From: Paracoccaceae bacterium
GTDB lineage: Bacteria; Pseudomonadota; Alphaproteobacteria; Rhodobacterales; Rhodobacteraceae
Length of the DNA: 64,000 nt
Assembly (NCBI GenBank): GCA_033344815.1
Contig: JAWPMR010000001.1
Coordinates: forward strand, 4,264,136 to 4,328,135
Reading direction: 5' to 3'
Part shown: piece by piece, positions 1-8,773 of the stretch
How positions within the stretch are numbered: position 1 is the first letter of the stretch
Layout: the number at the start of each line of letters is the position of its first letter
Notes under the pieces: generated by a model
Seen by the model: the letters and a program-made list of their open reading frames with translations, nothing else
Databases searched by the model: none
What the model was told of the DNA's origin: nothing
Program-made: the position numbers and the translations under genes

Positions 1-793
1 GCGCGTCACCCAAGGCCAGCAGGGTCAGGGCGGGCAGAGCCCGGGCGAGCAGGCCATGGAAGGGCTTTCCGAGACCTTGCGCGAACAGCAGGGTCTTTCG
101 GATCAAGCCTTTCGGGACCTGCAGGAGCAGTTCAATCCCAACGCACAAGCCGGCGAAAACGAAGGGAATGAAGGTCGCAACGGCGGACAGGGCCGCGGAC
201 AGAGCCACGAGGGCCAACAGGGTCAAGGCCAGGGCGGCGGTGAACAACAAGGCGCACAGTCAGGTGATCCATCACAAGGTGAGCAGGGCGGTGATACGCA
301 GGGCTCCATCGCGGATCGTCAACAAGCATTGCGGGATGAATTGCAACGCCAACAAGGCAATTTACCCGGAGCAGGAACGCCTGAAGGTGATGCCGCGCGC
401 GACGCGCTGGACCGGGCAGGACGGGCGATGGATGGCGCCGAGGACGCGCTGCGGGAAAATGATCTGGCCGAAGCCATCGACAATCAGGGGCAAGCCATGG
501 AGGCGCTGCGCGAGGGCATGCGGGCTCTGGGCGAGATGATGGCGGAACAGCAACGCAACCAGCAACCCGGGCAGGGCACGCAACCCTCTGACCAACGTGC
601 GGAGAACCGCGACCCACTGGGGCGCGAGTCGGGTAACTCCGGTGTGGACGGGGATAACAGCCCGCTGGCCCTGAACGATGACGCCTATGGACGCGCGCGC
701 GAACTGCTTGATGAAATCCGTCGCCGTTCGGGTGAAGTCGCGCGCCCCGAGGTGGAACGCGACTACCTGAAACGCCTGCTAGATCGCTTTTAA
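1..793 (+). CDS. DUF4175 / TIGR02302 family protein, C-terminal part
   Basis: The gene starts before the window; 263 C-terminal residues are visible. The first half is a glutamine- and glycine-rich low-complexity stretch (about residues 30-95 of the visible part). It is followed by helical, charged sequence ending in R-L-L-D-R-F, as in the large Alphaproteobacterial TIGR02302/DUF4175 proteins, which have N-terminal membrane segments and no established function. The stop codon directly abuts the stop of the convergent zinc-ribbon gene. The family call rests on the C-terminal style only, so it is good but not certain. Confidence 0.75.
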   Translation, partial: RVTQGQQGQGGQSPGEQAMEGLSETLREQQGLSDQAFRDLQEQFNPNAQAGENEGNEGRNGGQGRGQSHEGQQGQGQGGGEQQGAQSGDPSQGEQGGDTQGSIADRQQALRDELQRQQGNLPGAGTPEGDAARDALDRAGRAMDGAEDALRENDLAEAIDNQGQAMEALREGMRALGEMMAEQQRNQQPGQGTQPSDQRAENRDPLGRESGNSGVDGDNSPLALNDDAYGRARELLDEIRRRSGEVARPEVERDYLKRLLDRF

Positions 794-1663
794 TCAAGAA
801 CCACTTGGTGCGATGACCGTGTCAAGCCAGGTGAGGATCGCTTCGATCTGACCGTTGAGCCATGCACGCCCCTGATCGACTGTTGCAACATAAGCGTTGA
901 TCCCTGCTTCCGCTTGCGGCAGGGCTTTCGCCACTTGTGGCGACATCACATAGAGCAGTGTCAACACAGCCGCCAGAACGACCATCAGTGTAAAACCGCG
1001 GGCAAAACCACGTCGTTCGCGCGCTTCTATTTGTGCAGTTTGTCCCGGATCCTCGTTTGGTGAACGGTCGTTGTTGGACCGCATGGTCGAGTTGATCTCC
1101 TGAATATCAGGCAAAAGTGCGCGGCGCGTGCTTGCTACGGCGACGGCCGTTTCATCTGCCGAAGCCCCGGTATTTTCCGGAGCCGGACGGATCATTCTTG
1201 CCCGGGCTTTGTCTGCGCGCTTTTTTGTCTCGTCGTCTCTGCTTGTCTCATTCAAGCCAAGGTCAGGTTGCGTCTCCACCGGGCCGGCATTTTCGCTCCT
1301 GCGTGCCCGTGCTTCAAGCTGAGCCTCCTCCTGCAAAACACTGGCCACACTGGGATCAAGTGGTTTCCGGCTGGGTATTGGCGGCGTCAAAGCGCTCTCA
1401 GAAGTTTGTGAGACTGTCTGTGTCGTCCCTTCAGATGGGTCGACCTTGATGCGACTTGCGTCAGATTCCGACGGTTGCGGGATTTTATCCTGACGTGGCA
1501 CGGCCAATTCAGGCGGCGATCCCTCACTATCCGCATTGTCTTCCGGAAAGTCCTGATACCAGGTGTGTTCGCAATTCGAACACTGGACGTCCCGTCCGCC
1601 CGGCAACATGGCATTGTCAGGTACATCGTATTGCGCATTACAGTTGGGACAAATCAAACGCAT
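794..1663 (-). CDS. MJ0042-type zinc-ribbon single-pass membrane protein
   Basis: A 289-residue protein. The N terminus carries two CxxC knuckles (C5/C8 and C28/C31) matching the MJ0042 zinc-finger family. A long polar, probably disordered middle follows, then one hydrophobic segment near residues 222-245 and a short C-terminal tail. The architecture suggests a cytoplasmic zinc ribbon tethered to the inner membrane. It is divergent from ftsE, with about 168 bp of shared upstream DNA. The molecular role is unknown. The start gives CPNC at residue 5, which is usual for the family. Confidence 0.8.
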   Translation of the reverse strand: MRLICPNCNAQYDVPDNAMLPGGRDVQCSNCEHTWYQDFPEDNADSEGSPPELAVPRQDKIPQPSESDASRIKVDPSEGTTQTVSQTSESALTPPIPSRKPLDPSVASVLQEEAQLEARARRSENAGPVETQPDLGLNETSRDDETKKRADKARARMIRPAPENTGASADETAVAVASTRRALLPDIQEINSTMRSNNDRSPNEDPGQTAQIEARERRGFARGFTLMVVLAAVLTLLYVMSPQVAKALPQAEAGINAYVATVDQGRAWLNGQIEAILTWLDTVIAPSGS

Positions 1664-1831
1664 ATTACGTGGTGCTCCATCGCCAAATCCTCATCCATGG
1701 CCCGCTTTGTGGACCATATTGGCACGAAGGTCCTGCGAAAAGCGTTAACTGCGCACAAAGCTGCTAAGTGATGCATTGAAACCAGACGGGCACTCAGGCA
1801 CAACTGCGCGACGATCAAATCGGGGGCTTTT

Positions 1832-2509
1832 GTGATTGAGCTGGAAAATGTCGCTTACAGCTATGGCGGCGGCGCGCTTCTGTCTGAAATTTCTTTAAAA
1901 CTGGCTCCCGGTTCGTTCCATTTTTTGACCGGGCCGTCCGGTGCAGGCAAGACGACCCTGCTCAAGCTGTGTTACGGCGCGCTCTTGCCAACATCGGGTG
2001 AGGTCGTGCTTTTTGGCGATGACCTGCGCAGCCTGGAACGCGACGGTATCGCTATGCTCAGGCGGCGGATCGGTGTGGTGCATCAGGACTGTCGTTTTCT
2101 GGACCACTTGTCCGTCTCTGAAAACATCGCCTTGCCGCTGAACGTGTCAGGGCGTCAGGATGAGGCCGAAGGCGGTGATCTGAGCGAGCTGATGGCGTGG
2201 GTCGGATTGACACATCGCGCGAATGCCTTACCACCCGAGTTGTCCGGGGGGGAGCGCCAGCGCGCCGCTCTGGCGCGTGCCGTGATCATGTCACCAGACG
2301 CTGTTTTGGCGGATGAACCGACCGGTAACGTGGATTGGGAAATGTCGCAGCGCCTGCTACGCTTGCTGGTTGAACTGAACAAAATGGGCAAGACCGTTTT
2401 GATTGCGACCCATGATCTGAGCCTGATCCGCGCCGCGAAAACCCAAGTGCAGGCACGCGTGCTCAGAATAGCCAATCAGCGGGTTCAACTGGCGGGTGCG
2501 GATCTATGA
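1832..2509 (+). CDS. ftsE: Cell division ATP-binding protein FtsE
   Basis: A 225-residue ABC ATPase that partners FtsX at the divisome and couples ATP hydrolysis to control of septal peptidoglycan hydrolases. Visible motifs are Walker A GPSGAGKTT (34-42), the signature LSGGERQ, and Walker B followed by DEPTGNVD. The start codon is GTG. It overlaps ftsX by 4 nt, as expected for a translationally coupled pair, and plsC follows, an order seen in Rhodobacteraceae. FtsE is favoured over a generic ABC ATPase because of its small size and the ftsX neighbour. Confidence 0.95.
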   Translation: MIELENVAYSYGGGALLSEISLKLAPGSFHFLTGPSGAGKTTLLKLCYGALLPTSGEVVLFGDDLRSLERDGIAMLRRRIGVVHQDCRFLDHLSVSENIALPLNVSGRQDEAEGGDLSELMAWVGLTHRANALPPELSGGERQRAALARAVIMSPDAVLADEPTGNVDWEMSQRLLRLLVELNKMGKTVLIATHDLSLIRAAKTQVQARVLRIANQRVQLAGADL

Positions 2510-3411
2510 AAATCCAACTCCTCGATTTCAGGCAATTGATGTTTGGTAACCCCCAGAATGACCGCGTTGTGCCGCCATCCGGGTTTACCGCGCAGTTGAC
2601 CCTATTTACGGCCGGTGCCATGGCTTTTCTGGCGGTGTTTGCCATGGCCTTGTCGCTCGCTTCCGGCAGGTTGGCGGCGCGCTGGGGCGATGAATTGGCG
2701 CTCTCCTCAACGATCCGCATTGTCGCGCCGCAAGACCAAAGAGCAGCGCAGACAACCGCGACGCTTCAGATATTGGAGAGCACAGCGGGCGTGGCATTCG
2801 CGCGGGCGTTGGACAATGAGGAACAACAGGCCCTGTTGGCACCGTGGTTTGGATCAGAACTGGATCTGAATGCTTTGCCGATCCCGCAATTGATTGAGGT
2901 CATCGAAGAAGACCGGGGATTCGACGCGGCCGGATTGCGCCTGCGCCTGGCAGCTGAAGTTCCCGGTGCGGTGCTTGATGATCATACGAGATGGCGCGAA
3001 CCGTTGATAAATGCGGCCACCAGATTGCGCTTGTTGGGCTGGGTTTCTGCGGTTCTTTTGGCATTGACCACGGCGGCTTTGGTAACGCTGGCGGCCCATG
3101 CTGCCTTGGCGGCAAATGCACAGGTCATTGCTGTGCTACGACTTGTCGGGGCAACAGATCACCTCATCGCACAGGCTTTTATCCGCCGGTTCACATTGCG
3201 CGCTTTGGGCGGTGCCGCCGTGGGAACAATCCTTGGGTTGGGGGCGGTGCTCTTGATGCCTGCTGCATCCGATCAGGGCGGCTTCCTGACAGGCCTTGGC
3301 TTTCAGGGGTGGCACTGGATCTTGCCGATGTTCATTCCCTTGCTCGCCGGCGTCGTTGCATTTCTGGCAACGGGCGCTGCCGCAAACCGCGCACTTAAAA
3401 GGCTCGCCTGA
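2506..3411 (+). CDS. ftsX: Cell division permease-like protein FtsX
   Basis: A 301-residue membrane partner of FtsE. Predicted membrane segments lie near residues 32-53, 175-200, 228-250 and 270-292. The extracytoplasmic loop between the first two is the domain that in this family contacts hydrolase activators. Sequence conservation is low in FtsX proteins, so identity rests on topology and on the 4-nt overlap with ftsE. It overlaps plsC by one base, so the three genes are probably one transcript. Confidence 0.92.
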   Translation: MKIQLLDFRQLMFGNPQNDRVVPPSGFTAQLTLFTAGAMAFLAVFAMALSLASGRLAARWGDELALSSTIRIVAPQDQRAAQTTATLQILESTAGVAFARALDNEEQQALLAPWFGSELDLNALPIPQLIEVIEEDRGFDAAGLRLRLAAEVPGAVLDDHTRWREPLINAATRLRLLGWVSAVLLALTTAALVTLAAHAALAANAQVIAVLRLVGATDHLIAQAFIRRFTLRALGGAAVGTILGLGAVLLMPAASDQGGFLTGLGFQGWHWILPMFIPLLAGVVAFLATGAAANRALKRLA

Positions 3412-4142
3412 TGCTTCAATATATTCGTTCTTTTGTCTTCATCGTTCAGATGTATATCGCGATGCCGATCATCGGTCTTGGCTTTGCACCTTGGGCCATG
3501 TTCAGCCGCAAAGGCGCTTATGCCGCCTGTAAGACCTATTCACGTTATGTCTTTTGGACGGCACGCTGGATGGTTGGCATAAGGTGCGAAGTGCGCGGCA
3601 CAATTCCTTCTGGTGATGCGCTGATCGCTGCGAAACACCAATCCTTTCTGGACATCATGATGATTTTTACGGCGCTGCCCGCTGCGAAGTTCATCATGAA
3701 GAAAGAGATATTGATGACACCGATCATTGGTCAATACGCCAAACGCCTAGGCTGTGTCGCGGTGGATCGCGGAAAGCGAGGCGCGGCCATTGACAAGATG
3801 GTGTCTGATGTGGACGCCGGGCGCGCAGAACCGGGGCAATTGATCATCTATTCCCAAGGCACTCGCGTGGCGCCGGGCGTTAAAATGCCCTATAAGGTGG
3901 GAACGGGCGTGCTTTATGAACAACTCGGCCAGCCTTGCATTCCCGTGGCCACGAATGTGGGCGTGTTGTGGCCCAAGCGGGGCATGCTGCGAAAACCGGG
4001 CGTGGCCGTAGTGGAATTTTTGCCGACCATGGAACCCGGTATGGGACGCAACGACTTTATGAAAACTCTCGAGGCGTCGGTGGAAGACCGATCGGACGCA
4101 TTGATGCGCGAGGCTGGTTTTAGAGGTGTGCCGGATGAATGA
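3411..4142 (+). CDS. plsC: 1-acyl-sn-glycerol-3-phosphate acyltransferase
   Basis: A 243-residue membrane-associated enzyme that acylates lysophosphatidate to phosphatidate in phospholipid synthesis. The catalytic HX4D motif is present (H76-Q-S-F-L-D81). An N-terminal hydrophobic stretch (about 8-30) anchors it. The second family motif, normally F/Y-P-E-G-T-R, reads Y-S-Q-G-T-R here, with Gln in place of Glu, so substrate contacts may differ. The start overlaps the ftsX stop by one base. A second, PlsB-like acyltransferase is encoded at 37038-38405. Confidence 0.9.
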   Translation: MLQYIRSFVFIVQMYIAMPIIGLGFAPWAMFSRKGAYAACKTYSRYVFWTARWMVGIRCEVRGTIPSGDALIAAKHQSFLDIMMIFTALPAAKFIMKKEILMTPIIGQYAKRLGCVAVDRGKRGAAIDKMVSDVDAGRAEPGQLIIYSQGTRVAPGVKMPYKVGTGVLYEQLGQPCIPVATNVGVLWPKRGMLRKPGVAVVEFLPTMEPGMGRNDFMKTLEASVEDRSDALMREAGFRGVPDE

Positions 4143-4743
4143 TCGAGTTGAAACGATTGACGCGCTGTTGGAACTCTATGGCACGCCGGGCGCGCCCGCA
4201 TTGCGCAAAGTTGTCCCGCGTCTGACGCCGCTTTACCGGCAGTGGATTTTGGCGTCTAAATTCTGTGTCCTGAGTACGGTTGGCCCCGCGGGGACAGATG
4301 CCAGCCCACGCGGCGATGATGGACCGGTTGTGCAGGAAATGAATCCGGAAACGCTTTTGATGCCTGATTGGCGTGGGAATAACCGATTGGATTCCTTGCG
4401 TAATATTGTTGAGGATGGTCGCGTTTCCGTGTTGTTCATGGTGCCAGGCTCGAACACTGTGGTCCGCGTGAACGGAAAAGCATGGCTTTCTGCAAGCGCC
4501 GATATGCGCCAACACTTTGGTGATAAAGGCAGGTTGCCTGCCACGGTCATTGTGATTGAGATTGCTGAGATTTACACGCAATGCGCCCGCGCTCTGATAC
4601 GCTCAGGGATGTGGCGGGACGGAGATCAGTCGGCTCAATTGCCCACCGCCGGTGAGATATTGGCTGAGGCCAGTAACGGCGAAGAAGGCGGCGCTTCTTA
4701 CGATGCGGGATGGTACGCACGCGCAGAAAAAACCATGTGGTAA
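4135..4743 (+). CDS. Pyridoxamine 5'-phosphate oxidase-family (FMN-binding split-barrel) protein
   Basis: About 202 residues with the PPOX split-barrel pattern. After an N-terminal helix comes the segment K-F-C-V-L-S-T-V-G with D-A-S-P-R-G-D, then the strand that normally contacts FMN phosphate (D-W-R-G-N-N-R-L-D-S). It resembles the MSMEG_1061-type subfamily, whose substrate is not defined. The ATG at 4135 is preferred over the upstream in-frame GTG at 4126. It overlaps the plsC stop by 8 nt. A strong 24-bp inverted repeat follows the stop. Confidence 0.82.
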   Translation: MNDRVETIDALLELYGTPGAPALRKVVPRLTPLYRQWILASKFCVLSTVGPAGTDASPRGDDGPVVQEMNPETLLMPDWRGNNRLDSLRNIVEDGRVSVLFMVPGSNTVVRVNGKAWLSASADMRQHFGDKGRLPATVIVIEIAEIYTQCARALIRSGMWRDGDQSAQLPTAGEILAEASNGEEGGASYDAGWYARAEKTMW

Positions 4744-4749
4744 GTAGCC

Positions 4750-4803
4750 GGTGGCCTGAAGCCCACCCTACGGCGCGCACCGTAGGGTGGGCTTCAGGCC
4801 ACC
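4750..4803. repeat. Perfect 24-bp inverted repeat between convergent genes
   Basis: Positions 4750-4773 and 4780-4803 are exact reverse complements separated by the 6-nt loop CGCGCA. The arms read GGTGGCCTGAAGCCCACC plus CTACGG. The element sits between the stop of the PPOX gene and the stop of lpd and lacks a clear T-run. It could act as a bidirectional terminator or be a dispersed palindromic repeat. A shortened relative lies at 44059-44098. Confidence 0.85.
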
Positions 4804-4808
4804 ATGTG

Positions 4809-6197
4809 TCACATGTGAATTGCGCCGTCGCCACAGGCAAGTGCCGCTTCGCGCACGGCTTCGGAATATGTCGGATGGGCATGACAGGTCATGGCCAGAT
4901 CCTCAGCGGATGCGCCAAATTCCATTGCCACACATATCTCGTGGATCAGATCGCCTGCCGCCGGGCCGATGATATGTGCGCCCAAAATGCGGTCCGTTGC
5001 TTTGTCCGCGAGTATTTTCACAAAACCGTCGCCTGCGAAGTTGGCTTTCGCGCGACCGTTCCCCATGAAGCTGAACTTGCCAACTTTATATGCGCGTCCT
5101 TCGTCTTTCAGGGTCTCTTCCGTTGCACCGACGTTGGCAACTTCGGGATGCGTGTAGATGACACCTGGGATGACGCCATAATTGACGTGGCCATGCTTGC
5201 CCGCAACCTGTTCGGCGGCTGCCATGCCTTCGTCTTCTGCTTTATGCGCCAGCATCGGGCCTTCGATCACGTCGCCAATGGCATATATGCCTGGCACGTT
5301 GGTTTCCCACTTCGCGTTCACCGCAATCTGACCCCGCTGCGTCATGGACACACCCAATGCTTCCAGACCCAGCCCGTCCACATAGGGTTTACGCCCCGTC
5401 GCCAGCAAAACCACATCCGCATCAATGGTGTGTTCGCTGTCATCTTTACGCAGCTTATAGGTCACTTTTGCCTTGGTTTTGGTCGCTTCGCTTTTCTGTA
5501 CAGCCGCCCCCATGACAAATGTAAGGCCCTGTTTTTTCAAAGTTCTCTGGAATGTCTTTTGAATTTCCGCATCCATTCCAGGTGTGATCGCATCAAGGAA
5601 TTCAACCACAGTGACCTCTGATCCTAAACGCGCATAGACCGACCCCAGTTCCAACCCGATCACGCCTGCGCCGATGACCACCATTTTCTTGGGCACTTTG
5701 CCCAATTCCAAAGCGCCAGTGGACGTCACAACGACCTTTTCATCAACCTCAACACCGGGCAAGGAAGACGGCTCCGAGCCAGAAGCAATGATGATGTTCT
5801 TGGCGCCGTGCACCTCATCACCAACCTTGACCTTACCCGCCTCAGGAATGGAACCCCACCCTTTCAGCCAGTCCACCTTGTTCTTTTTGAACAGAAATTC
5901 GATGCCCTTGGTGTTTTGCTCGATGGTCGTCTGCTTATAAGTAAGCATCTGTTTCCAATCGACGGTTGGGGTTTTACCCTTCAGACCCATGGCCGCAAAA
6001 TTGTGCTCCGCTTCATGCAGCATGTGGCTGGCATGCAGCAGCGCCTTGGAGGGGATGCAGCCCACATTCAGGCAGGTCCCGCCCAGTGTTTCGCGCCCCT
6101 CGACACAGGCGACCTTCAGCCCCAGTTGCGCGCAACGAATGGCGCAGACATAGCCGCCGGGGCCGGAGCCGATGATGATCACGTCATAGTTTGCCAT
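4809..6197 (-). CDS. lpdA: Dihydrolipoyl dehydrogenase (E3)
   Basis: A 462-residue FAD enzyme that reoxidises the dihydrolipoyl groups of E2 using NAD+; here it belongs to the 2-oxoglutarate dehydrogenase complex encoded upstream. Visible are the N-terminal dinucleotide fold GSGPGG (11-15 region), the redox disulfide C42/C47 in GGTCLNVGC, the second NAD-binding glycine motif, and the C-terminal H-P-T-x-S-E active-site pair. The ATG at 6197 is chosen because AAGGAGAAC precedes it and the family begins M-A-x-Y-D-V-I-I-I-G. A nested dyad lies in its leader (6232-6274). Confidence 0.96.
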   Translation of the reverse strand: MANYDVIIIGSGPGGYVCAIRCAQLGLKVACVEGRETLGGTCLNVGCIPSKALLHASHMLHEAEHNFAAMGLKGKTPTVDWKQMLTYKQTTIEQNTKGIEFLFKKNKVDWLKGWGSIPEAGKVKVGDEVHGAKNIIIASGSEPSSLPGVEVDEKVVVTSTGALELGKVPKKMVVIGAGVIGLELGSVYARLGSEVTVVEFLDAITPGMDAEIQKTFQRTLKKQGLTFVMGAAVQKSEATKTKAKVTYKLRKDDSEHTIDADVVLLATGRKPYVDGLGLEALGVSMTQRGQIAVNAKWETNVPGIYAIGDVIEGPMLAHKAEDEGMAAAEQVAGKHGHVNYGVIPGVIYTHPEVANVGATEETLKDEGRAYKVGKFSFMGNGRAKANFAGDGFVKILADKATDRILGAHIIGPAAGDLIHEICVAMEFGASAEDLAMTCHAHPTYSEAVREAALACGDGAIHM

Positions 6198-6231
6198 GGG
6201 GTTCTCCTTGGTCGTCATTGGGTCGTTTTGT

Positions 6232-6274
6232 GGTGTACACAAGCTGTGCACCATGCGTACACAGCCTGTACACC
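6232..6274 (-). promoter_or_regulatory. Nested inverted repeat in the lpd leader
   Basis: GGTGTACA (6232-6239) pairs with TGTACACC (6267-6274). Inside these arms GCTGTG (6243-6248) pairs with CACAGC (6260-6265), and AC/GT extends the inner stem. The dyad lies 35 bp before the lpd start, in the 120-bp gap to the upstream MAPEG gene. It could be a regulator site or an RNA hairpin that separates lpd expression from the upstream genes. Confidence 0.55.
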
Positions 6275-6317
6275 GGAAATGTGCATCTTCTCTGAATGTT
6301 TTCCCATTCTCACCCCC

Positions 6318-6728
6318 TCAGACCAGCGCCGCAAGCAACTTTGCGAAGGTCGCGCCAAAGCCGGTGGCCCAGATCAGGGAACGCCACGGCGTCCACCCAA
6401 ATGCATAGGCCGGGATATAGGCCACGCGCGCAGCCAAATAGACCCAGGCACAGGTCGACGTAAACCGGGTGGATTGATCCGATAGCGTCACCACGAGCAC
6501 GGCAATGGTAAACAGGATCAGCGCCTCGAAATGGTTGTTCAAGGCTCGGATCAACCGTCCGGTGCGGGATGAGACGAGGTCTTGCAAGTTGCCGCCCAAA
6601 CGCTCGGGATCGCGCGGGCTGAGTGTTTTGGCGGTGCCGAGTTCCAGATTGGCAGGGATCGCCATCAGCGCAAACTGCACGCCCTGCAACAAGGCTGCCA
6701 GCGTCAGGACGATGAGTTCAGGTGTCAT
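6318..6728 (-). CDS. MAPEG family membrane protein (copy 1)
   Basis: A 136-residue protein with four predicted membrane helices and the MAPEG signature R-x-x-R-A-L-N-N-H near residue 60, followed by A-R-x-x-Y-x-P-A-Y-x-F-G. MAPEG proteins are membrane enzymes or relatives acting on glutathione or eicosanoid-type substrates; the bacterial ones mostly lack defined substrates. It lies between lpd and a second MAPEG gene on the suc strand. The 277 bp between the two MAPEG genes show no convincing gene. Confidence 0.85.
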   Translation of the reverse strand: MTPELIVLTLAALLQGVQFALMAIPANLELGTAKTLSPRDPERLGGNLQDLVSSRTGRLIRALNNHFEALILFTIAVLVVTLSDQSTRFTSTCAWVYLAARVAYIPAYAFGWTPWRSLIWATGFGATFAKLLAALV

Positions 6729-7005
6729 CGCGAAAGCTCTTCTGTTTGATCCATGCAGTCGTCCGTAAGCGCCACCCCGGAGTGGTACGCAGGAACAACC
6801 GATGTTGTCGCACCGGTTTCTCGGCCATACGAATCCGGCGTGCGAAACACTCCAGAACGGCGATCAAGACAGAAAACCCTGACAGGCGTCGCCCGCCGGT
6901 GTCTGAGCGTTGATCGTGACATCATCTGATGGCGTGACTTGCACCGGAAACCGTAAGGATGGTGCATCAGACGACGGGGCAGCGGTGCAAGACATCAGAT
7001 CAGGA

Positions 7006-7389
7006 TCAAAGTGCGAGCAGATACAGCGTGATCGTGGCGACGATGCCGATCGTCCACGCCAGGCTGCGGACGCCGGTAATGCCAAAGGCATAGGCAGGCA
7101 GGTAGATGATCCGCGCGATAAGAAAGGCCTGCGCAGCCAGCAGGGTCTGATTGCTGGTGGTACCCGCGATGATGTGCAGCAGAACAGCAGGCGCAAAAAG
7201 CACCATCGCCGTGACAGAATTGTTCAGCGCGCGTTCCAGACGCGAGGCGATGCCGGACACGGTGCGCCCCTCGTCGCGGCTGCCCAGCAAATAGCCCATG
7301 CCCAATTGCGTGAGCGCGCCGGTGGCTTGCAAAATGAGGGTCGCGATGACGAGGAGGCCATAAAGGGCCAGGATTTGGATTTCGGTCAT
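7006..7389 (-). CDS. MAPEG family membrane protein (copy 2)
   Basis: A 127-residue, four-helix membrane protein. It shares R-A-L-N-N and A-R-x-x-Y-L-P-A-Y-A-F-G with the next gene downstream, so the two are paralogues, though clearly diverged elsewhere. Substrate is unknown. It is encoded 24 bp downstream of an uncharacterised membrane protein on the same strand, within the accessory block between sucB and lpd. Confidence 0.85.
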   Translation of the reverse strand: MTEIQILALYGLLVIATLILQATGALTQLGMGYLLGSRDEGRTVSGIASRLERALNNSVTAMVLFAPAVLLHIIAGTTSNQTLLAAQAFLIARIIYLPAYAFGITGVRSLAWTIGIVATITLYLLAL

Positions 7390-7413
7390 GCGCTGCTCCT
7401 ATTGGGGGTTGGT

Positions 7414-7989
7414 CTAGGGGGTCGTTGTTTCCTGGGGTGGTTTCTGTGCGGCAATGAGCAACCGGATGTCGCGCACAGCCATCTCCCTTGAATAGTGAAA
7501 GAATACCAGACTGAGCGCAATGCCGGGCAGTTGATAAAGCGCGCCGCCATAGGCCCCCAACCACGTCAGCACGATCATTTTGGCGATCCAGGACAGCATT
7601 GTGATGGTGAAAAGACCGCAGAAAAATTCGACCTTGTTATCCGTCTTGCGCAGGACCTCGCGCACAAACCCCGTGTCATCATCGCGTGCGGCCAACAGCA
7701 TTTGCAAACGGCGGGCTTTTTGCGCTTTGGTGACATAGATCGGCGCAATGGTGGTGATCAATTCGCCCATCGCATAGGCGGCAAAGACCGACAGAAACAG
7801 GATGATGCCTGCGGCCACATTGGGCAGCGGGTCAACGACATCCTGCGCCCAGCCAGTGATTGAAAAACTGTCGCGGTTGTTGAGATCACCCGCGACCTCG
7901 ATGCCCGCATAAATCCCGATGAACCCGATGGAAATGACCGAGAAAACTCGGGGCCATTCCTTTGGGATTGAATCGAGAAGCTGGGACAT
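7414..7989 (-). CDS. Uncharacterised membrane protein with charged central region
   Basis: A 191-residue protein. Hydrophobic segments lie near residues 14-33, 57-88, 123-145 and 147-165. A basic and acidic cytoplasmic-looking stretch (K-A-Q-K-A-R-R-L-Q and nearby) lies between the second and third. No family was recognised. It sits directly upstream of the MAPEG copy 2 gene (24-bp gap), suggesting co-transcription. About 225 bp separate it from the next upstream gene; that stretch has only short unremarkable frames. Confidence 0.7.
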   Translation of the reverse strand: MSQLLDSIPKEWPRVFSVISIGFIGIYAGIEVAGDLNNRDSFSITGWAQDVVDPLPNVAAGIILFLSVFAAYAMGELITTIAPIYVTKAQKARRLQMLLAARDDDTGFVREVLRKTDNKVEFFCGLFTITMLSWIAKMIVLTWLGAYGGALYQLPGIALSLVFFHYSREMAVRDIRLLIAAQKPPQETTTP

Positions 7990-8213
7990 CTGAGTGGGTC
8001 CGGTTGGAGAGACGGAAGGGTTAAAGGGGAGTTTGCACGACCTGCGGCGCTGTGGCTAGGGAACAATTATGCGGCGTTCGGTACGTGACTCAAATGATGC
8101 GGATTCTCGGGAGTTGCAAAGATATGGCCAGAAGAGTTAGGAGACGATTGCGGGCGAGGGTTTCGAATTCGGTTACTGTTGGCCTCTTTGGGTTTCTTTT
8201 CAGCGTTGTGAGG

Positions 8214-8648
8214 TCAAGCGATGCTGCTCCGGGAGCTTTTGCGGTTCACTAAAGCGTCTGTATTCTGGATTAGTCTTTCTCTTGCCTCTCTACTGCGCCC
8301 CTCTGCCGAACTCGGAGCTAGAGCGATTGGAATCGAAAATTTGACCCTGCTTATTTCTTCGTTTGATCGTAGATGATCTCCGCGGGCGCCGGCTTCCATA
8401 GATAGTATTTTTAGGCCCGCTTTACCTCCGCCCGAGGTCTCATTTGTCGCAGTGACCGCTACATCGAATTCTACCGATTCAACACGGCGATATGTGTGGT
8501 CAATACTGCCTTCTTCGAACAAATCGCGTTCACTGTTGGAAACGGGGGGATTAATCAGGATACCCATTTCGTCGTATTCTGATTGTAATTCCGCAGTGGC
8601 GTCGACAATGCCGCTAATCGTTTCTTTTATAAACTCTTTTAGGTCCAT
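8214..8648 (-). CDS. Small cytoplasmic protein of an uncharacterised widespread family
   Basis: A 144-residue protein beginning M-D-L-K-E-F-I-K-E-T and continuing with an acidic helix, a central motif of the type V-E-F-D-V-A-V-T, a glycine-rich turn, and R-V-K-F-S-I-P near residue 110. The pattern recalls small bacterial proteins of unknown function that carry a D-V-A-V-T strand and a final K-F-S-I-P strand, sometimes in mobile or defence contexts; this is recollection, not a search result. Local base composition is more A+T-rich than the flanking suc genes, consistent with acquisition. The ATG at 8648 is preferred to an upstream ATG at 8720 because the family begins at M-D-L-K. Confidence 0.6.
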   Translation of the reverse strand: MDLKEFIKETISGIVDATAELQSEYDEMGILINPPVSNSERDLFEEGSIDHTYRRVESVEFDVAVTATNETSGGGKAGLKILSMEAGARGDHLRSNEEISRVKFSIPIALAPSSAEGRSREARERLIQNTDALVNRKSSRSSIA

Positions 8649-8773
8649 GCAGTGCTCACAATTCGATAGTTTTGACTCGGCAGCACCGGGCAGCAACCGG
8701 CTCTCTTCGCGGGAGTGCACTTTGTACCGACCCAGGGTCGGGCGCTGCCCTATGTTGTTTTCGTGACAACGGA

